A stretch of 64,000 nt of DNA from Elmis aenea (lineage: Eukaryota > Arthropoda > Insecta > Coleoptera > Elmidae): assembly GCA_947652605.1 (NCBI GenBank), contig OX393582.1, forward strand, positions 16,702,544 to 16,766,543. Reading direction: 5' to 3'. Shown here in pieces: positions 8,151 through 19,734 of this stretch. The stretch's first letter is position 1. Each line of letters begins with the position of its first letter. The notes under the pieces were generated by a model. It was not told where the DNA came from and did not search any database. It was given only the letters and a program-made list of their open reading frames with translations. A program made the translations under genes and the position numbers.

Positions 8151-9088
8151 CTGATTTAATCTCGAGTCGTAAATGCTATTTTTTCTACGAAATTAAAATT
8201 ATATTATAGAACGAACGTTAATGTAAACGAACCAAATGACAATTATTATGTATAAAGTTTTAATTAATCATTTAATTTCCATAGCGACACCACCACACTG
8301 ACATTAATATGAATAAAATTATAACCTGCAAACGAAATAAATTGATCAACCCTGTACAGCTTAGCTGTGATCATTGGCTACATATTCATTACAACTTATC
8401 CCCTAAAATTTAACAAATTAATCTTTTTTTGGCAAAAGATTAAACGTGTAATATCAAATTAGAATCTGATGAGAATTCATACCAATTATCTGAAAAGTAT
8501 TACGATTTTGTAACTCTTCCGTCAGCACCTTATCTTTATTTCTTTTTCATTAACGTGTATCGTAACAAGTGTTTTTATTTCTTTAAATAAAAGCATAAGT
8601 TATGACTTAATTTGTAGTTATCATATAAGGTAACACTAATAATTTAAAAAAGTACTATCGCACAAAAAAAAAAATCGAGTAAGCAAAAATTGGAGATGTC
8701 CTTTACATGAAGAATAAAAAAGTCCGCTAACAAGTCAATGTTATTTTAAAAATTTTATAAATGAAAAAGTTACAGTAGAAAACTAAAAGTAAAATTTTCA
8801 GATTATATTAGTTATCATGAAAATAACCACGTTTGATAAAATAAATTAGAATAAAAAAATTTTTGCGACTTTTCCTAATTTAAATCTACACTTTAATTTT
8901 TATAATAAGCGATATCTCCATGTTGGAACATAAATGTCAATTACCTTGTATAGTTTTTAATATGAATTTACTTTACATGGTAATAATTTAAGATTTAAAT
9001 AGAAAACGAGCCATTTACAAGTTTTTCTAAAATATTCTGGTGGATGCGCCTGGTCGTAAATGTTTTTGTAGGAAAATGATTGGTACCG
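8151..9088. other. AT-rich stretch, nothing recognised
   Basis: Very AT-rich sequence. No gene or clear repeat was identified. Confidence 0.5.
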
Positions 9089-9900
9089 CAGAGGTTCTCA
9101 ATCCGTGGTCCGCCGAACACTGGTGTTCCGCGAAAATATCAAATACACAATTAAAAATGTTTACAAAAGAAAAACGAATACAGTGTAAAATAATTTTTGT
9201 TTGGGATTGTATAATCAGCAAAAGCAAAAACAATTAATCCAAATATAATATTTCATCACTGATTTTTGCACCGAGAAGTACTTGTCATAAAGACAATGCC
9301 TAAGAAGCTAAACGAAGTATTGGATCAAGTAGTTTCCATCGTTAATTTTATTAAAAAGCCGAATTTTCAAACAACTTTGTTCATCCATGAACGCAAACTA
9401 CGAATATCTACTTATTCATACAAAAAAGTAAAGTGGTTGTAGCGAGGAAAGGTTTTAAATCGTGTGTTGCAATTAAGTAATGAATTACTGTTTTGTTTCG
9501 AGTCAGAAAAACACGAAACTTTTGGAAAATATCTGAAAAATGATAATTGGTGCAATAATTTGGCGTATTTGGCTGATATTTTGGTTACTTTAATACTGTC
9601 AAAATAAGCATGCAAGGAAACAACGAAAACATTCTAACATCGGCTGACAAATTATGTGCAATGAAAAAAAAAACTTTTACTATAGAAGAGACACGAGAAA
9701 AAACACAGAAATGTTCCCGTCTGTGTAGGATACAAACGAGGCATTCGTTATATTAATAATCAAACATTTGACATCAGAAGAAAATTTTGAAAATATATTT
9801 TTCATTGTTTAACACTGAACAATTCAACTGGATAAAAAATCCGTTTGTTTATTCCGACTTCTCCAGTTTTACTTCGAATGAATTACATTTTGTTGTGGTT
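9089..9900 (+). mobile_element. hAT transposon relic (SCAND3/ZBED5-like transposase)
   Basis: It opens with CAGAGGTTCTCAATCCGTGG, a familiar hAT terminus of the CAGNGG type. From 9296 a frame reads NEVLDQVVSIVNFIKKP, KVKWL-stop-RGKVLNRV, LSNELLFCFE, then NLAYLADI. These match in order the motifs seen in hAT transposases related to SCAND3/ZBED5, where the stop replaces the Ser of a W-L-S-R-G-K motif. A second stop follows at 9605. A later frame has FNWIKNPF, the usual continuation. The 5' two-thirds of the gene is deleted and no right terminus was found, so it is a fossil. Confidence 0.7.
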
Positions 9901-9904
9901 GGAA

Positions 9905-10022
9905 TGAATATTTTGTCGTTCATTTACATTTTTTGTCGTTAAAATACAAATTTTGTCGTGCACTACATTTTTTGTCCTGAACAATACCAATTTTGTCGTG
10001 AATTATGCCAGTTTTGCCGGGC
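9905..10022 (+). repeat. Degenerate minirepeats, TTTTGTCGT
   Basis: TTTTGTCGT, or a one- to two-base variant, occurs six times at 17-22-bp spacing with AT-rich linkers, the last as TTTTGCCGG. It lies just past the hAT relic and may be its subterminal region or a decayed minisatellite. Confidence 0.5.
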
Positions 10023-11370
10023 TGAAAAATAGCACCCGAAAAAAAGTTCATTTACTAGATGGTAAAAAATATGACGATAAAATGTGGAATAGATCTTACT
10101 CACTGACCAATTTTGTCAAAAAATTGGTTATTTACAAAAAATTAAATGTTTTTACCCTTTGTCCAACCCTGTGTATCATTTAAAGTCCTTGTTTGATTTA
10201 AATAATTCAGCAGTTGTTTCTTTCAAAACAAATTCGGGTTAAGTAAGTCGTTTAGCATTCGCTGGCTGTTTATACAATGTTTTACGAGACTAACAGCCAA
10301 GAATTAGCGGCATACTGTTGCTATTTAGGTTTTGAAAGAAGAAAATAATTCCCGGAATTTGTTACGTAACCTCAAACAGATATACAGCTGTCAAGGCAGG
10401 CGCCCCATTTGTTCTAGGCTAGCCGTCTCTGACCTTCTCTTGCTAACCTTTGGCATGCCTCCGCCCTGTCATTCCGGTTGTCCAGATACTACATATTGCG
10501 GAAATTTTAGCGATTTTCTATTTCCGATTTTCCAATAGAATTCTATATTTGAAATACAAGTTGGGAACAATATCAAATATTGCAGTAGTAGATTATTTGT
10601 GTTATTTAGTGCAGAATTGCCGCATAGTTTTTTCGCAGGTGTTTTTTGCATGACTACCCTAAAATTTAACCTGAAAATATATGTTAGGAATGACATTTCA
10701 TCTACATGTTACAATACCCATCAAAGAGAAATGGTTCTATATCCCTATACAGGGTGACAATAATCTACATGTGTTGTATAGGTATCTTTGTTATTATAAG
10801 AGTTACATGGTCGGTTAACTGAGCAGAGTTGGGCAGAATTTCATGACGAATTTAATGCTATTTTGACCTTTAACCTACACCTTTAACTTTTTTAAATATT
10901 TTGAAAAAACTAAAAACCGTCGATTTTTTAATGGTAAATAATTTCATAGCCACCTACGTTAAAATCAAAACGTGAAATGATGCAATCAACAACGTACCAA
11001 GCTGACATAAAAAATCTTGCAAGTAATTTGAAGCAAAAGATTTCTAACAAAAAATAAAGTTGCTTATTTTTTCTTTCTAGTTCTGTATCTTTATTTTGAA
11101 CGATTTCGTTATGTTGCATAAATATTATTACAACTTGTCTTAAGATATTATGTTGTGTTATTATTCAATAAATTTTATTATATGTACTTATCTATATCCT
11201 GTACATAGGCACCGGCACGGGGAAAAATTTGTATTAAATTTTATAGGAGTATTATTTTGGCACACTAATCAAATCCTATTTGCCATCCCTGTTCCAGAGA
11301 CTACCAATAGGAGCATTATTACACGGTAATAATTTAACATTACCCTGTCAGATATTGATCCTCCTGTCAA
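10023..11370. other. AT-rich stretch, no gene recognised
   Basis: Short open frames here show no family motif. A CAGGGTGACAATAATC stretch at about 10749 resembles a fold-back end, but I could not pair it with a partner. Confidence 0.4.
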
Positions 11371-11525
11371 ATTTGCGTTTTCGACCAATAACAAACTTAG
11401 ATTTCCTAGAAACGACCAATAAACATAATCATACACTGACAATATCCTTTTCGCAATTAACAGATTTGCATGCGTTTTTTGGTCGTTTCTAAGAAATCTG
11501 TGTTTGTGATTGGTCGAAAATATAA
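11371..11525. repeat. Inverted repeat around GGTCGTTTCTA
   Basis: GCGTTTTCGACCAATAACAA with TAGAAACGACCAATAA on the left are complemented on the right by GGTCGTTTCTAAGAAATC and GTGATTGGTCGAAAATA. The arms are about 45 bp around a loop of about 60 bp. It is probably a fold-back remnant. Confidence 0.5.
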
Positions 11526-11699
11526 ATTTATAGGGAATTAAATATTTTGGTCTTGATAATTTTTTGACGAATTTCGGCGACCAGTAGCATTACGTTAATA
11601 CAGATTAAACCACACCCCTGACGCACCACTCTGCCAGTACTTGTAAAATTTGACATAACATACATTTAATTTGACAGGTAGGTTAGGTAAAGGAAATTT

Positions 11700-11850
11700 C
11701 TCTTTCCAAAAATGTAAAAATATACAGGGTGTTTCATTTAAAATAACAAAGTTGGGGTCGTTTTTTTGCACATATATGTCTAAAATCTCATTAAACTAAA
11801 ATCAATAATAAAGAAAAAAAAGAGGGTGTACCACACTTCGTTTCCACCCG
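11700..11850. repeat. Fold-back fragment (family F), right end
   Basis: It matches the last 200 bp of the element ending at 16510: TCTTTCCAAAAATGTAAAAATA, CAGGGTGTTTCATTTAAAAT, then GGGTGTACCACACTTCG and CCACCCGG before TA. About 50 bp of the full-length version (the CCGGAAGTG region) is missing. Confidence 0.6.
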
Positions 11851-12784
11851 GTATGTTATATTTTAGTGATTATTTCTAAAAAATCTGTTATCTATAAAGT
11901 ATCAGCAAATTATGAACGAAACAAAAAAAAATATACGTAATTAAGAATTAGTAACGACATTTTGTTGGGTGAACATAAATGAAATTATTTTTAAATTATT
12001 TTAGCATTAATTTTTGCACAGAGGTTGTCTTTTACCCATACATAAAACTGTCCTCAAAAACATTTTCATCTATAGTTGTAGTGTTTACTTCAAACTATTT
12101 AAAAAGTGGTTAAATTACGCGTATTTTAAAATATCTCTAAATTGCATGTTTGTATCGTCTTATGCAGACTTTTTGCCTATTCAATAACATGAAAGGTTTG
12201 TTGGAGTCGTTCTCAAAAAACAAACGAGATAATTGCAGTGGGACATTCTGCGCACAAGATTGATGGTTTGTTCTTGAAGTAAAGAAACGATAGATTGCAG
12301 CGGGCTCCCTCACACATTGTATAAATCCATAGAAAATAAATAATTTGAACACCCATAATATTTCATTAAAACTGTTAAAGTTAGGGTAAAAACGATCAAA
12401 TTTATTTGTTAACTACGTAACTTTTTTATTGAAACGTGTACTATAAATCGTTCTGGTTTCATTGGCTATAAACTCGAAGCAATTCTTTCTCACGCAACGA
12501 TAGCAATCACACCTAGAAATTACACACGTACGAAAGGAAAGTGCCACGTCAATATCCCAAACTAATAGTTTTGAGCTAACCAATCGCTAAAGGAATCGAA
12601 CGTGAGCCTTATAATATTAAGATATCTTAAGGAAATCGGCCATTACATAAATTACACATTATTGGTATAAAATTTTGTGGCAGGGAAACACGAACGTTTG
12701 CTTTGCATATCGGAAGCGCAACCCAATTATTTTTTTATTAACTTTCAGTGCAAAAAAACTACGTTTTTTAACATAAAGGCATAT
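11851..12784. other. AT-rich stretch, nothing recognised
   Basis: No gene or paired repeat was recognised. Confidence 0.45.
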
Positions 12785-13091
12785 AAATTACAAGAAGAGA
12801 ATGTACGGAAAAAATAGAATAGAATCACAGAAGAAATTAAGAAACATAAGTAGTTGACAAAAAACATGAAAATAGAAGAACTTTGGAGCATGTTTAAAAA
12901 TATAATTCATACAGTAGCAGCAGAGGTGTGTGGAGTAACTAGGGGTACAAATATAAAGAAAGTAACTGCATGGTGGAACAAAGAACTAAAAAAAGAGATA
13001 AAAAAGAAAATTTTATATGGAGAAAATATTTAGGCACAGTAAAAAATACAGAGGCTTACCAAAATTATAAAATACAAAGAGACAAAGTTAA
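12785..13091 (+). pseudogene. LINE ORF2 fragment, linker before the RT
   Basis: One frame reads IEELWSMFKNIIHTVA and then VTAWWNKELKKEIKK. The W-W-N-x-E-L motif is characteristic of the linker between endonuclease and reverse transcriptase in many insect LINEs. After a stop another frame continues with TEAYQNYKIQRDKV. It ends at the TTAA used by the MITE. Confidence 0.55.
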
Positions 13092-13890
13092 CACGTTCAG
13101 TGCCGCGAACGCATACCTGGCGTCCTAGCGACACTCATTCGATGCGCCGCGGACGCCAGGTATGCGTCCTAGTAACATTATAATACAATGCTCTGCTGTT
13201 TCGCTAGTGCTTCACTTGAAGTTCTGAATTTGTAGAGGTACGTTGTATGAACTTTATAGAAGAAACCTACATTGTCGGTTTTTGTCCACGCCTACAGTTT
13301 ATCGTAATGGCGGACAGTCAGCAAGCAGGTCCCCCAAGGCAAAAAGTGCCTCGTTTAGCTGTGATAAATCGCAAAAAAAGGCTTACAGAAGTTGAAATTG
13401 GTGATCTTATAGACGCTTCAGATAGCGATGATGAGTTTTTTTAACAGATGACGAGTCTGATGATTGTGGTTGAGGGGGCGACTCTGTGAATATTTTATGT
13501 TGTATATGTTACCAAAAAGGCATTTTTTGTTATTTTATAAACATTTTACTGTGTATATGTAAATGTATACTAAAAATCATTTTTAATTCATAAATTTACA
13601 TGTTATCAAATTATTTTATTATAAATTCATAAAGGTACAATTTTATTGGTACAGGGATAACACATTTTTAAGAGCGCCACATAGGCGTCTGACGGGCTTA
13701 CAAAAGCATTATTCATTCGTAGAACCGAAGGCGCCATGTGCGCTTTTCAATTTTGGGCACTTTTTAAACTTACAATTGCTAAAAAAAAGTGTTCAACAAC
13801 GATTTTGAAGCTTATAAAATGCGAAAATATATAAAAACATTGGTCGGGCCTGGGGATGCTCCCCTGAATTCATGGCCGGCACTGAACGCG
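13092..13890 (+). mobile_element. piggyBac-type non-autonomous element (MITE)
   Basis: It begins directly after TTAA with CACGTTCAGTGCCG and ends with CGGCACTGAACGCG before TAA. These are inverted ends with the TTAA target preference of piggyBac, the right TTAA having decayed. Subterminal GACGCCAGGTATGCGTCC and CATACCTGGCGTCC form an inner inverted repeat. It carries only the first codons of a putative transposase, then non-coding DNA, so it is a deletion derivative. Confidence 0.7.
13307..13444 (+). pseudogene. piggyBac-like transposase N-terminus
   Basis: A 45-codon frame starts with ATG inside the MITE. It contains basic KVPRLAVINRKKRLTEVEI followed by the acidic run DASDSDDEF. An acidic N-terminus after a Leu-Thr-x-x-Glu-Ile segment is usual in piggyBac-family transposases. 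It stops at 13442-13444, and the DDD catalytic domain is absent. The start could also be 13247, but the ATG at 13307 begins the piece that looks like protein. Confidence 0.45.
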
Positions 13891-15222
13891 TAAAGAGAAT
13901 GATAAAAGTGGCAAAAGCTACAGAATGGGAAGAGTTCGGTAAAAAGATGCAGAGACTCGGAAGGAAATGCAAAGATGCTTTACAGCACTCTAAGAAGGCT
14001 GCGTCAGGAGAAGAAAAATCCCCTGAGAAACATAAAAGATAAAGGAGAAATGATTACTGAAGAAAATGGCGTCATAGAGGGAGTATTTCATGGAGGTGTT
14101 AGGCGCAAGTAATGAAAAGGAAATACAGCAAAACTATGTTAGCCACAATGATAAGGAAACAGCCCACTCAAGGCAGAAAATGTAAAAGGGGAGGACATTA
14201 AAAAGCCAGAAATAATAAAAGCACTGAAAAAACTGAGTGGGAAAGGCTTCAGGGTATGACGACATCAGATCTGAAATGATCAAATACATGGAAAATGACG
14301 GAATTGAACTGCTATACATAATTATCCAAAAAGTGTGGAAAAAGAACATAATCCCAAACGATTGGAGAAAGGTGGTCCTGATACCATTGTATAAGAAGGG
14401 AATCGTACTAACTGTAATAACTTCATAGGTCTTTCGCTATTATGTGTAGCATTTAAAATAAATAAAAGGGTAATTGAAGAGAGGCTCAGGGCAAAAATAG
14501 AATCCACGCTACGGGATACACACGCAGGATTTAGAACGGGGAGATCGACCCAAGACTGGATCTTTGTCGTAAGAAGAATTACCGAAAAAAATAATAAGCA
14601 CTAATAACAAGTTGCTACTATGTACAATCGACTTGGAGAAAGCCTTTGACAGTTTAAACAGAGAAGAATTATGGAAGGACAATGAAAGTCCGAGGAGTGA
14701 ATGACAAGTTAATTAAGGCAGTGGAAAGTATGTACTACAAAACTGAGGATGGGAGAAAACACATCAAAAGATTCTGTAACAACAAAAGGATTCAGGCAAG
14801 GTAGTATTCTAAGCCCCCTTCTGTTCATAATGATAATGGATGATATAGCAAAAGAAATAAACCAGACGGCAAAGGGGGTGCACTTAGGGTACAGGAAACT
14901 AAGACAAATTAAGATAAACGAACTCATCTATGATGACGACTTAGTACTATTTACAAATAGCAAAGAAGAACTGCAAAACCGGGTTGAAAAATGGGCAAAT
15001 AATTTAAAAAGATATAACTTAAAAGTAAACTTAAACAAAACTGAAATAATGTTGATAGCAAATGAGACAGAAAAGGTAGAAATAGTAAAAGAAGACAAAA
15101 AATACAAGCAAAACAACAACTGAAATAATTAGGGGCGCTAGTGGAAGAAACGGGAAAAATAGAACAAGAAATCTCTAATAGGATTAACAAAGTATTTAGT
15201 ATCAACATAATGGAACCTTATA
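13891..15222 (+). pseudogene. LINE reverse transcriptase fragment
   Basis: Pieces in shifting frames give, in order, IRSEMIKYMENDGIE and DWRKVVLIPLYKKG (RT start), HAGFRTGRSTQDWIF (motif 2a), DLEKAFDSLNREE (motif A), FRQGSILSPLLF (motif B) and ELIYDDDLVLFTNS (motif C). In motif C the second residue of the Y-A-D-D box is Asp instead of Ala. The last 124 codons (14749-15123) are open. A Q-L-K-Y-L-G-A-like stretch follows with a stop. The order and spacing fit an ORF2 reverse transcriptase, now dead. Confidence 0.75.
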
Positions 15223-16510
15223 CCGGGTGTAAATGAAGTGTGGTACACCCCCGTTTTTTTCTTTAGTTTTGATTTTAGATAAATGAAATTTTAGACAAAT
15301 GATATGTGCAAAAAAACGGGCTTTTTGAGCTGTTGCACACATTTGTTCCACTTCCGGTTTCGCCGGAAATGACCCCAACTTTGTTATTTTAAATGGAACA
15401 CCCAGTATATTTTTACATTTTTAGAAAGAGGAAGTGATTTTTGATACAACTGCACTATTTTCGTTAATTTTTATAACCTCAAATTTTTTTTTAAACAAAA
15501 TTTAGTTTCTTATTAAGGGTGCCGTGACCTGCACAAATTGATTTTTATTATGTCAACAATTGTTCAAAAAACGTTTTTGTAAATTTTAAATGACATTTAA
15601 GTTACTTTAATCGGCTTTGAAGGTTGCGAAATCGGTTTTTTGACATAAAGTCAATTTTTTTTTAATGGAACCATGCTGGTACTAGCGGTTATTTAAATCA
15701 AGCATCCTCTAATGAATCTATCGGTACCAATAACTTGTATTTTTATTAAGAATCTACTTCAAAAATTTCAAATTATTGTGAAAATTTATTAAGAGATCCT
15801 TTTAATCGCAGTAATCTAATTATATAAAAATGATTACCAAAATGTTTAGACTTTTTAATTAAATGACTATAGTAGTTAAACATAAAACAACGATCATTTG
15901 TTTTGTTGTAGTTATGCACAGTGTACTGCGATTAACAGGATCTCTTAATAAATTTTCACAATAATTTGAAATTTTTGAAGCAGTCTCTTAATAAAAATAC
16001 AAGTTATTGGTATCGATGGATTCGTTAGAAGATGCTTCATTTAAATAACCGCTAGTACCAGCATGGTTTCATTTAAAATAATTGACTTGTCAAAAAACCG
16101 ATTCCGCAACCTTCAAAGCCGATTAAAGTAACCTAAATGTCATTTAAAATTTACAAAAGCGTTTTTTGGACCATTGTTGACATAATAAAAATCCATTTGT
16201 GCAGGTCACGGCACCCTTAATAAAAAACTAAATTTTGTTTAAAAAAATTTTTGAGGTTATAAAAATTTACCGAAATAGTGCATTTGTATCCAAAATCGCT
16301 TCCTCTTTCCAAAAATGTAAAAATATACAGGGTGTTCCATTTAAAATAACAAATTTGGGGTCATTTCCGGCGAAACCGGAAGTGAAACAAATGTGTGCAA
16401 CGGCTCAAAAAGCCCGGTTTTTTGCACATATCATATGTCTAAAATTTCATTTATTTAAATTCAAAACTAAAGAAAAAAAAGGGGGTGTACCACACTTCAA
16501 TTACACCCGG
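15223..16510. mobile_element. Fold-back element (family F), about 590-bp arms
   Basis: CCGGGTGTAAATGAAGTGTG at the left and its complement at the right flank arms that pair for about 590 bp each around a loop of about 100 bp (15819-15917). Both sides have TA. The arms hold GGTTTCGCCGGAAATGACC and AAGGGTGCCGTGACCTGCAC. The right arm shows a small frame of 127 codons, which is arm sequence, not a gene. It splits the LINE. Related pieces are at 11.70 and 47.30 kb. Confidence 0.85.
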
Positions 16511-16585
16511 TATGAAACATTTTTCACTGTCACGAAAATGACAAAAATCAGAGTCTATGAAAGAATACTTGTCCCATGCTTATAC
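16511..16585 (+). pseudogene. LINE fragment between two fold-backs
   Basis: It reads ETFFTVTKMTKIRVYERILV, the piece of the LINE C-terminal half that should follow the NKVFSINIME segment just before the first fold-back. This shows that the two fold-backs went into one LINE about 75 bp apart. Confidence 0.55.
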
Positions 16586-17245
16586 AGGGTGTCACACAAA
16601 AAACGCCGCAAGCTGTAACTCCTTTGTTTGTGTCCGATTTTGGTGAACAAAAAACTAAATGAAATGGCTCCTCAAATACTATAAACTGAATTGGATTTCA
16701 TTTTTTTTTCAAGTTCAACTTAAATGTCAAACGATAGTCAATTTTTTTTTCCATATGGCACGATCTTTTTTTTTTACTAAATAAGTTAATTTTAGTGCTA
16801 AACTAATAAGAAATAAAAAATAATAGTTTAACTAAAATAGGTTAGCTTTCACAAAATTTTCAAGCGTGCCGTGGAAAACAAAAAAAATCTTTATCAACAA
16901 ATGTCATTTAAACGTCAGTGTAAATGGTATTTGTTGATTAAGATTTTTTTGTTTTCCACGGCACACTTGAAAATTTTGTGAAACCTAACCTATTAGTAAA
17001 GCTTTTATTTTTTATTTATTAGTTTAGCGCTAAAATTAACTGATGATTACATCATCGAATTCAGAAAAATAATGTCTACCAGATTTAGTAAAAAAATTGA
17101 CTATCGTTTGACATTTAAGTTGAACTTGAAAAAATTGAAATCCAATTCAGTTCATAGTATTTGAGGAGCCATTTCATTAAGTTTTTTTTTTCATCAAAAT
17201 CGGACCACAAATAACGGAGTTGCGGCTTTTTTGTGTGACATCCTG
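16586..17245. mobile_element. Fold-back element (family G), near-complete palindrome
   Basis: CAGGGTGTCACACAAAAAAC on the left pairs with GTTTTTTGTGTGACATCCTG-like sequence on the right, with TA on both sides. The arms meet near 16915. GCCGTGGAAAACAAAAAAA and its complement flank the centre. No coding sequence. Confidence 0.85.
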
Positions 17246-17680
17246 TATTTGGATGTGAGTCGTCGGTTTTAACGGATCACCTAGTAGTAGTAGAATAGAA
17301 GCGTGTGAAATGAAAATACTGAGAAAAATTAAGGGCGTGACAAGATTGGATAAAATAAAAAGTGAAACGATAAGAAAGAATTTAAAAATTAAAAGTGTGA
17401 TGTTAAAAATCGGAACCCAACAACTTAGATGGTTCGGGCATCTCAGAAGAATGAAAGAAGAAACTACGGCAAAAGTGATGTGGGAAATGGTAACTGGGAA
17501 TAGTAAAAGACGCGGACGCCCAAAAAAAACATGAAACAACGTGAAAGCGAACATTCTTCGAAAAAAAAGACATAACATGGAACCAAGCGAGGACAAAATC
17601 TGCAGATAGGAATGTTTGGAAAAAATTCTACACCTCGACACCGCTGGTAGAAGAGGTTACTGGATAATATAATATATATT
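17246..17680 (+). pseudogene. LINE ORF2 C-terminal region
   Basis: It starts with CESSVLTDHL-like sequence, then ACEMKILRKIKGVTRLDKI, LRWFGHLRRMKEE and KRRGRPKKTW. This is the characteristic tail of RTE-like and related insect LINEs. A poly-A-like stretch (CAATAAAAAAAAC) at 17750 may mark the 3' end of the element. Confidence 0.7.
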
Positions 17681-18205
17681 TTAATGCATTTTTGGTCTGT
17701 AAAGCCATGAATAATGCACTTTGTATGTATTTATATGTTACAGTGTTACAATAAAAAAAACTTAAGTGTAAAGATAAAGCATTGATATAGATAAGGTAGA
17801 GATTAATTCTAAAAGATTAAAATGTTTTTAGTGTATGTATGATACAACATATATTGTATACTAGAGATACATAATTGTTTGTGACGAGGGGTCGGATTAA
17901 ATAATAATGATTCAATTTTGAGTCACTTGCTTTTCATAATGGCCACAGACAAAGCTTAAAAAACACCGAAAAACTGAGTACATATTACTGGATTACTATG
18001 ATGCGAAAGAGCGATTAGCGAAGAGGTCCTGGATCCGACTACGTTATATATATTTTTATCTTTTCGGATTTTATCTGGTTCATCCTTGCTATGGAGTCTA
18101 AAACGTTATTTACAAGAGACCGCAATAGCTCTTGGCGACCCTAATATCTTACATGAAATTAACGCATTTATTTTTAGAATAAGTTTTGTTTAGTTAAGAA
18201 GATAT
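17681..18205. other. Untranslated LINE end and unassigned DNA
   Basis: Apart from the possible A-rich LINE end near 17750, a stretch GACGAGGGGTCGGATTAAATA at 17883 has a partner-like CCTGGATCCGACTACG at 18030. The pairing is too weak to call an element. Confidence 0.35.
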
Positions 18206-18660
18206 GTGTAAGACAAGGAGGAATTCTAAGCCCTCTTCTTTTCATAAATGCAATAGATAATATAACTTAGGAAGGTGGACAAATCTAAAATGCAGAAATG
18301 TTGTGTAGTGAGGTTCAAATCACAACCTACAAAATTTTAGATGAGGGTTTTTGCGGATACATTGTTCTTTGTGCAGAAGGCAATAAAAAAACTTGTAACG
18401 AAATCTAGAAATTTGCAACGATAAAGCTTAAGCATTGAAAAGAATTTATACATAAGTTAGCAGCAAAAGAAGAAAAAATATATTTAACACTAGGAGAAAA
18501 ATTACAATTATTTAGGGCATTATAGATGATGAACTTAATAGCAAACTAAAGGCAACAGAATTTGTTTCAAGTTTTAAATAAACATTTCCTCACCACAAAG
18601 AACAAAACTAGTTGTATACAAAACATGAACAGCAAAAGAATAGGATCAAATCCTTAGATA
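18195..18660 (+). pseudogene. LINE reverse transcriptase scrap
   Basis: CVRQGGILSPLLFINAIDNI at 18206-18265 is an RT motif B of the same type as in the LINE at 12.8-17.7 kb. The following codons are full of stops. No other motifs are preserved. Confidence 0.6.
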
Positions 18661-18665
18661 AAGTA

Positions 18666-19145
18666 CAGGGTGTTCCACAAGGTAAGTCTTCGCTAATTTT
18701 TGCATGAATTGAATGTTAAGGACCTACATACAACTGCTTAAATGGGCCAAAATGATCTATGATTTAAGATCAACTATTCCATTAACAAAAATTGGAAAAA
18801 GTTAATGGCTTTGTGCTATTGATAAAAACAAAACAGTTCAGGTTTTTAATTTTTGCTTATAACTTGCTTATTTGAACACACTCAAAATATTTTTCGACAT
18901 TATCGGAGAACTTTTTTGCGTAGATTTGTCAACAAATTTTACCGATCGTCATTTGTTTTTGCTTTTTTGACATCAACTTTCTTACTTTAAATGCGGCTGA
19001 TGTTTAAATAACAAAAACAAATGAAGAGAGGTAGAATTTGTTAACAAATTTCAAATCTACGCAAAAAAGTGCTTCAATGTCGAAAAATATTTTGAGGGTG
19101 ATTTCAAATAAGCAAGTTATAAACAAAAATTACAAACAATGCATG
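18666..19145. mobile_element. Fold-back element (family C), right arm truncated
   Basis: The left end CAGGGTGTTCCACAAGG follows TA. From about 18845 the sequence (TTGCTTATAACTTGCTTATTTGA) is complemented after 19010 (TCAAATAAGCAAGTTATAA). The outer part of the right arm is missing. It is related to the piece at the window start. Confidence 0.7.
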
Positions 19146-19734
19146 ATTATCCATAGGGCATGTTTTTAAAAATATTACAAAAGAGTACAAAGTTTTCAAA
19201 AATTTGATTTGTGGTATGATAATCTTTAAAGCAAGAAGTAGGGCAACGGCCGTGCTGCAAATTGCACACTAATAACTACTTTTTTTTAAAATTCCTTTTT
19301 TGAAGTATAGAATACATCGTTTGGTTGTTTTTTCTTTTTTTTGTGGGAGATATTATTTCGGGAAAATGACGTTCAATTAATCTGGATGGTCGGGATATAC
19401 AGGATAGTCGTTGTTGAACATTTCTTCCTTCAGCAGTTTCTTCAATTAAATGTTTTGTTAATTTGATAATGGCTAAATATTAAGATAACATTTTTTTATT
19501 ATAATTATAATTAAGATTTTTACATTAAGATAATTACAAAAAATTTACCACTAAACTAAACCAAATAAATTATCACATACCTTATTCCATAAGAAATCCA
19601 GTGGTGGAAGAAAACGTGTCAAAATGAACGCAAATGTAAATATTGACAAATGGCGCTGTAAACGGTTTTGAACAAACTAAATAGTTGACCTCATACAGTT
19701 GTTCTATATGAAGTGGTCAAGGTGTGGTCACGTG
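19146..19734. other. AT-rich stretch, nothing recognised
   Basis: No gene or paired repeat was identified. Confidence 0.45.

Larger units (their letters stand above)
12785..17680 (+). mobile_element. LINE retrotransposon broken by three nested insertions
   Basis: Four pieces of one non-LTR element lie in order and in one orientation: linker after the endonuclease (12785-13091), reverse transcriptase (13891-15222), a short bridge (16511-16585) and the C-terminal region (17246-17680). Between them sit a piggyBac-type MITE and two fold-back elements. Sequence on the two sides of each insertion continues the same protein: the segment before 13091 joins the one after 13891 at a K-V-K-R-M-I-K-V stretch. 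The GRPKKTW motif near the end is typical of RTE-like and related LINE tails. It carries many stops and frameshifts and is inactive. Confidence 0.7.

Noticed and set aside
16235..16618. 127-codon frame
   Set aside because: Lies in the right arm of a fold-back and runs into the next one; no protein motif.
17177..17641. 154-codon minus-strand frame
   Set aside because: Antisense of the LINE C-terminal region, which is coding on the plus strand.
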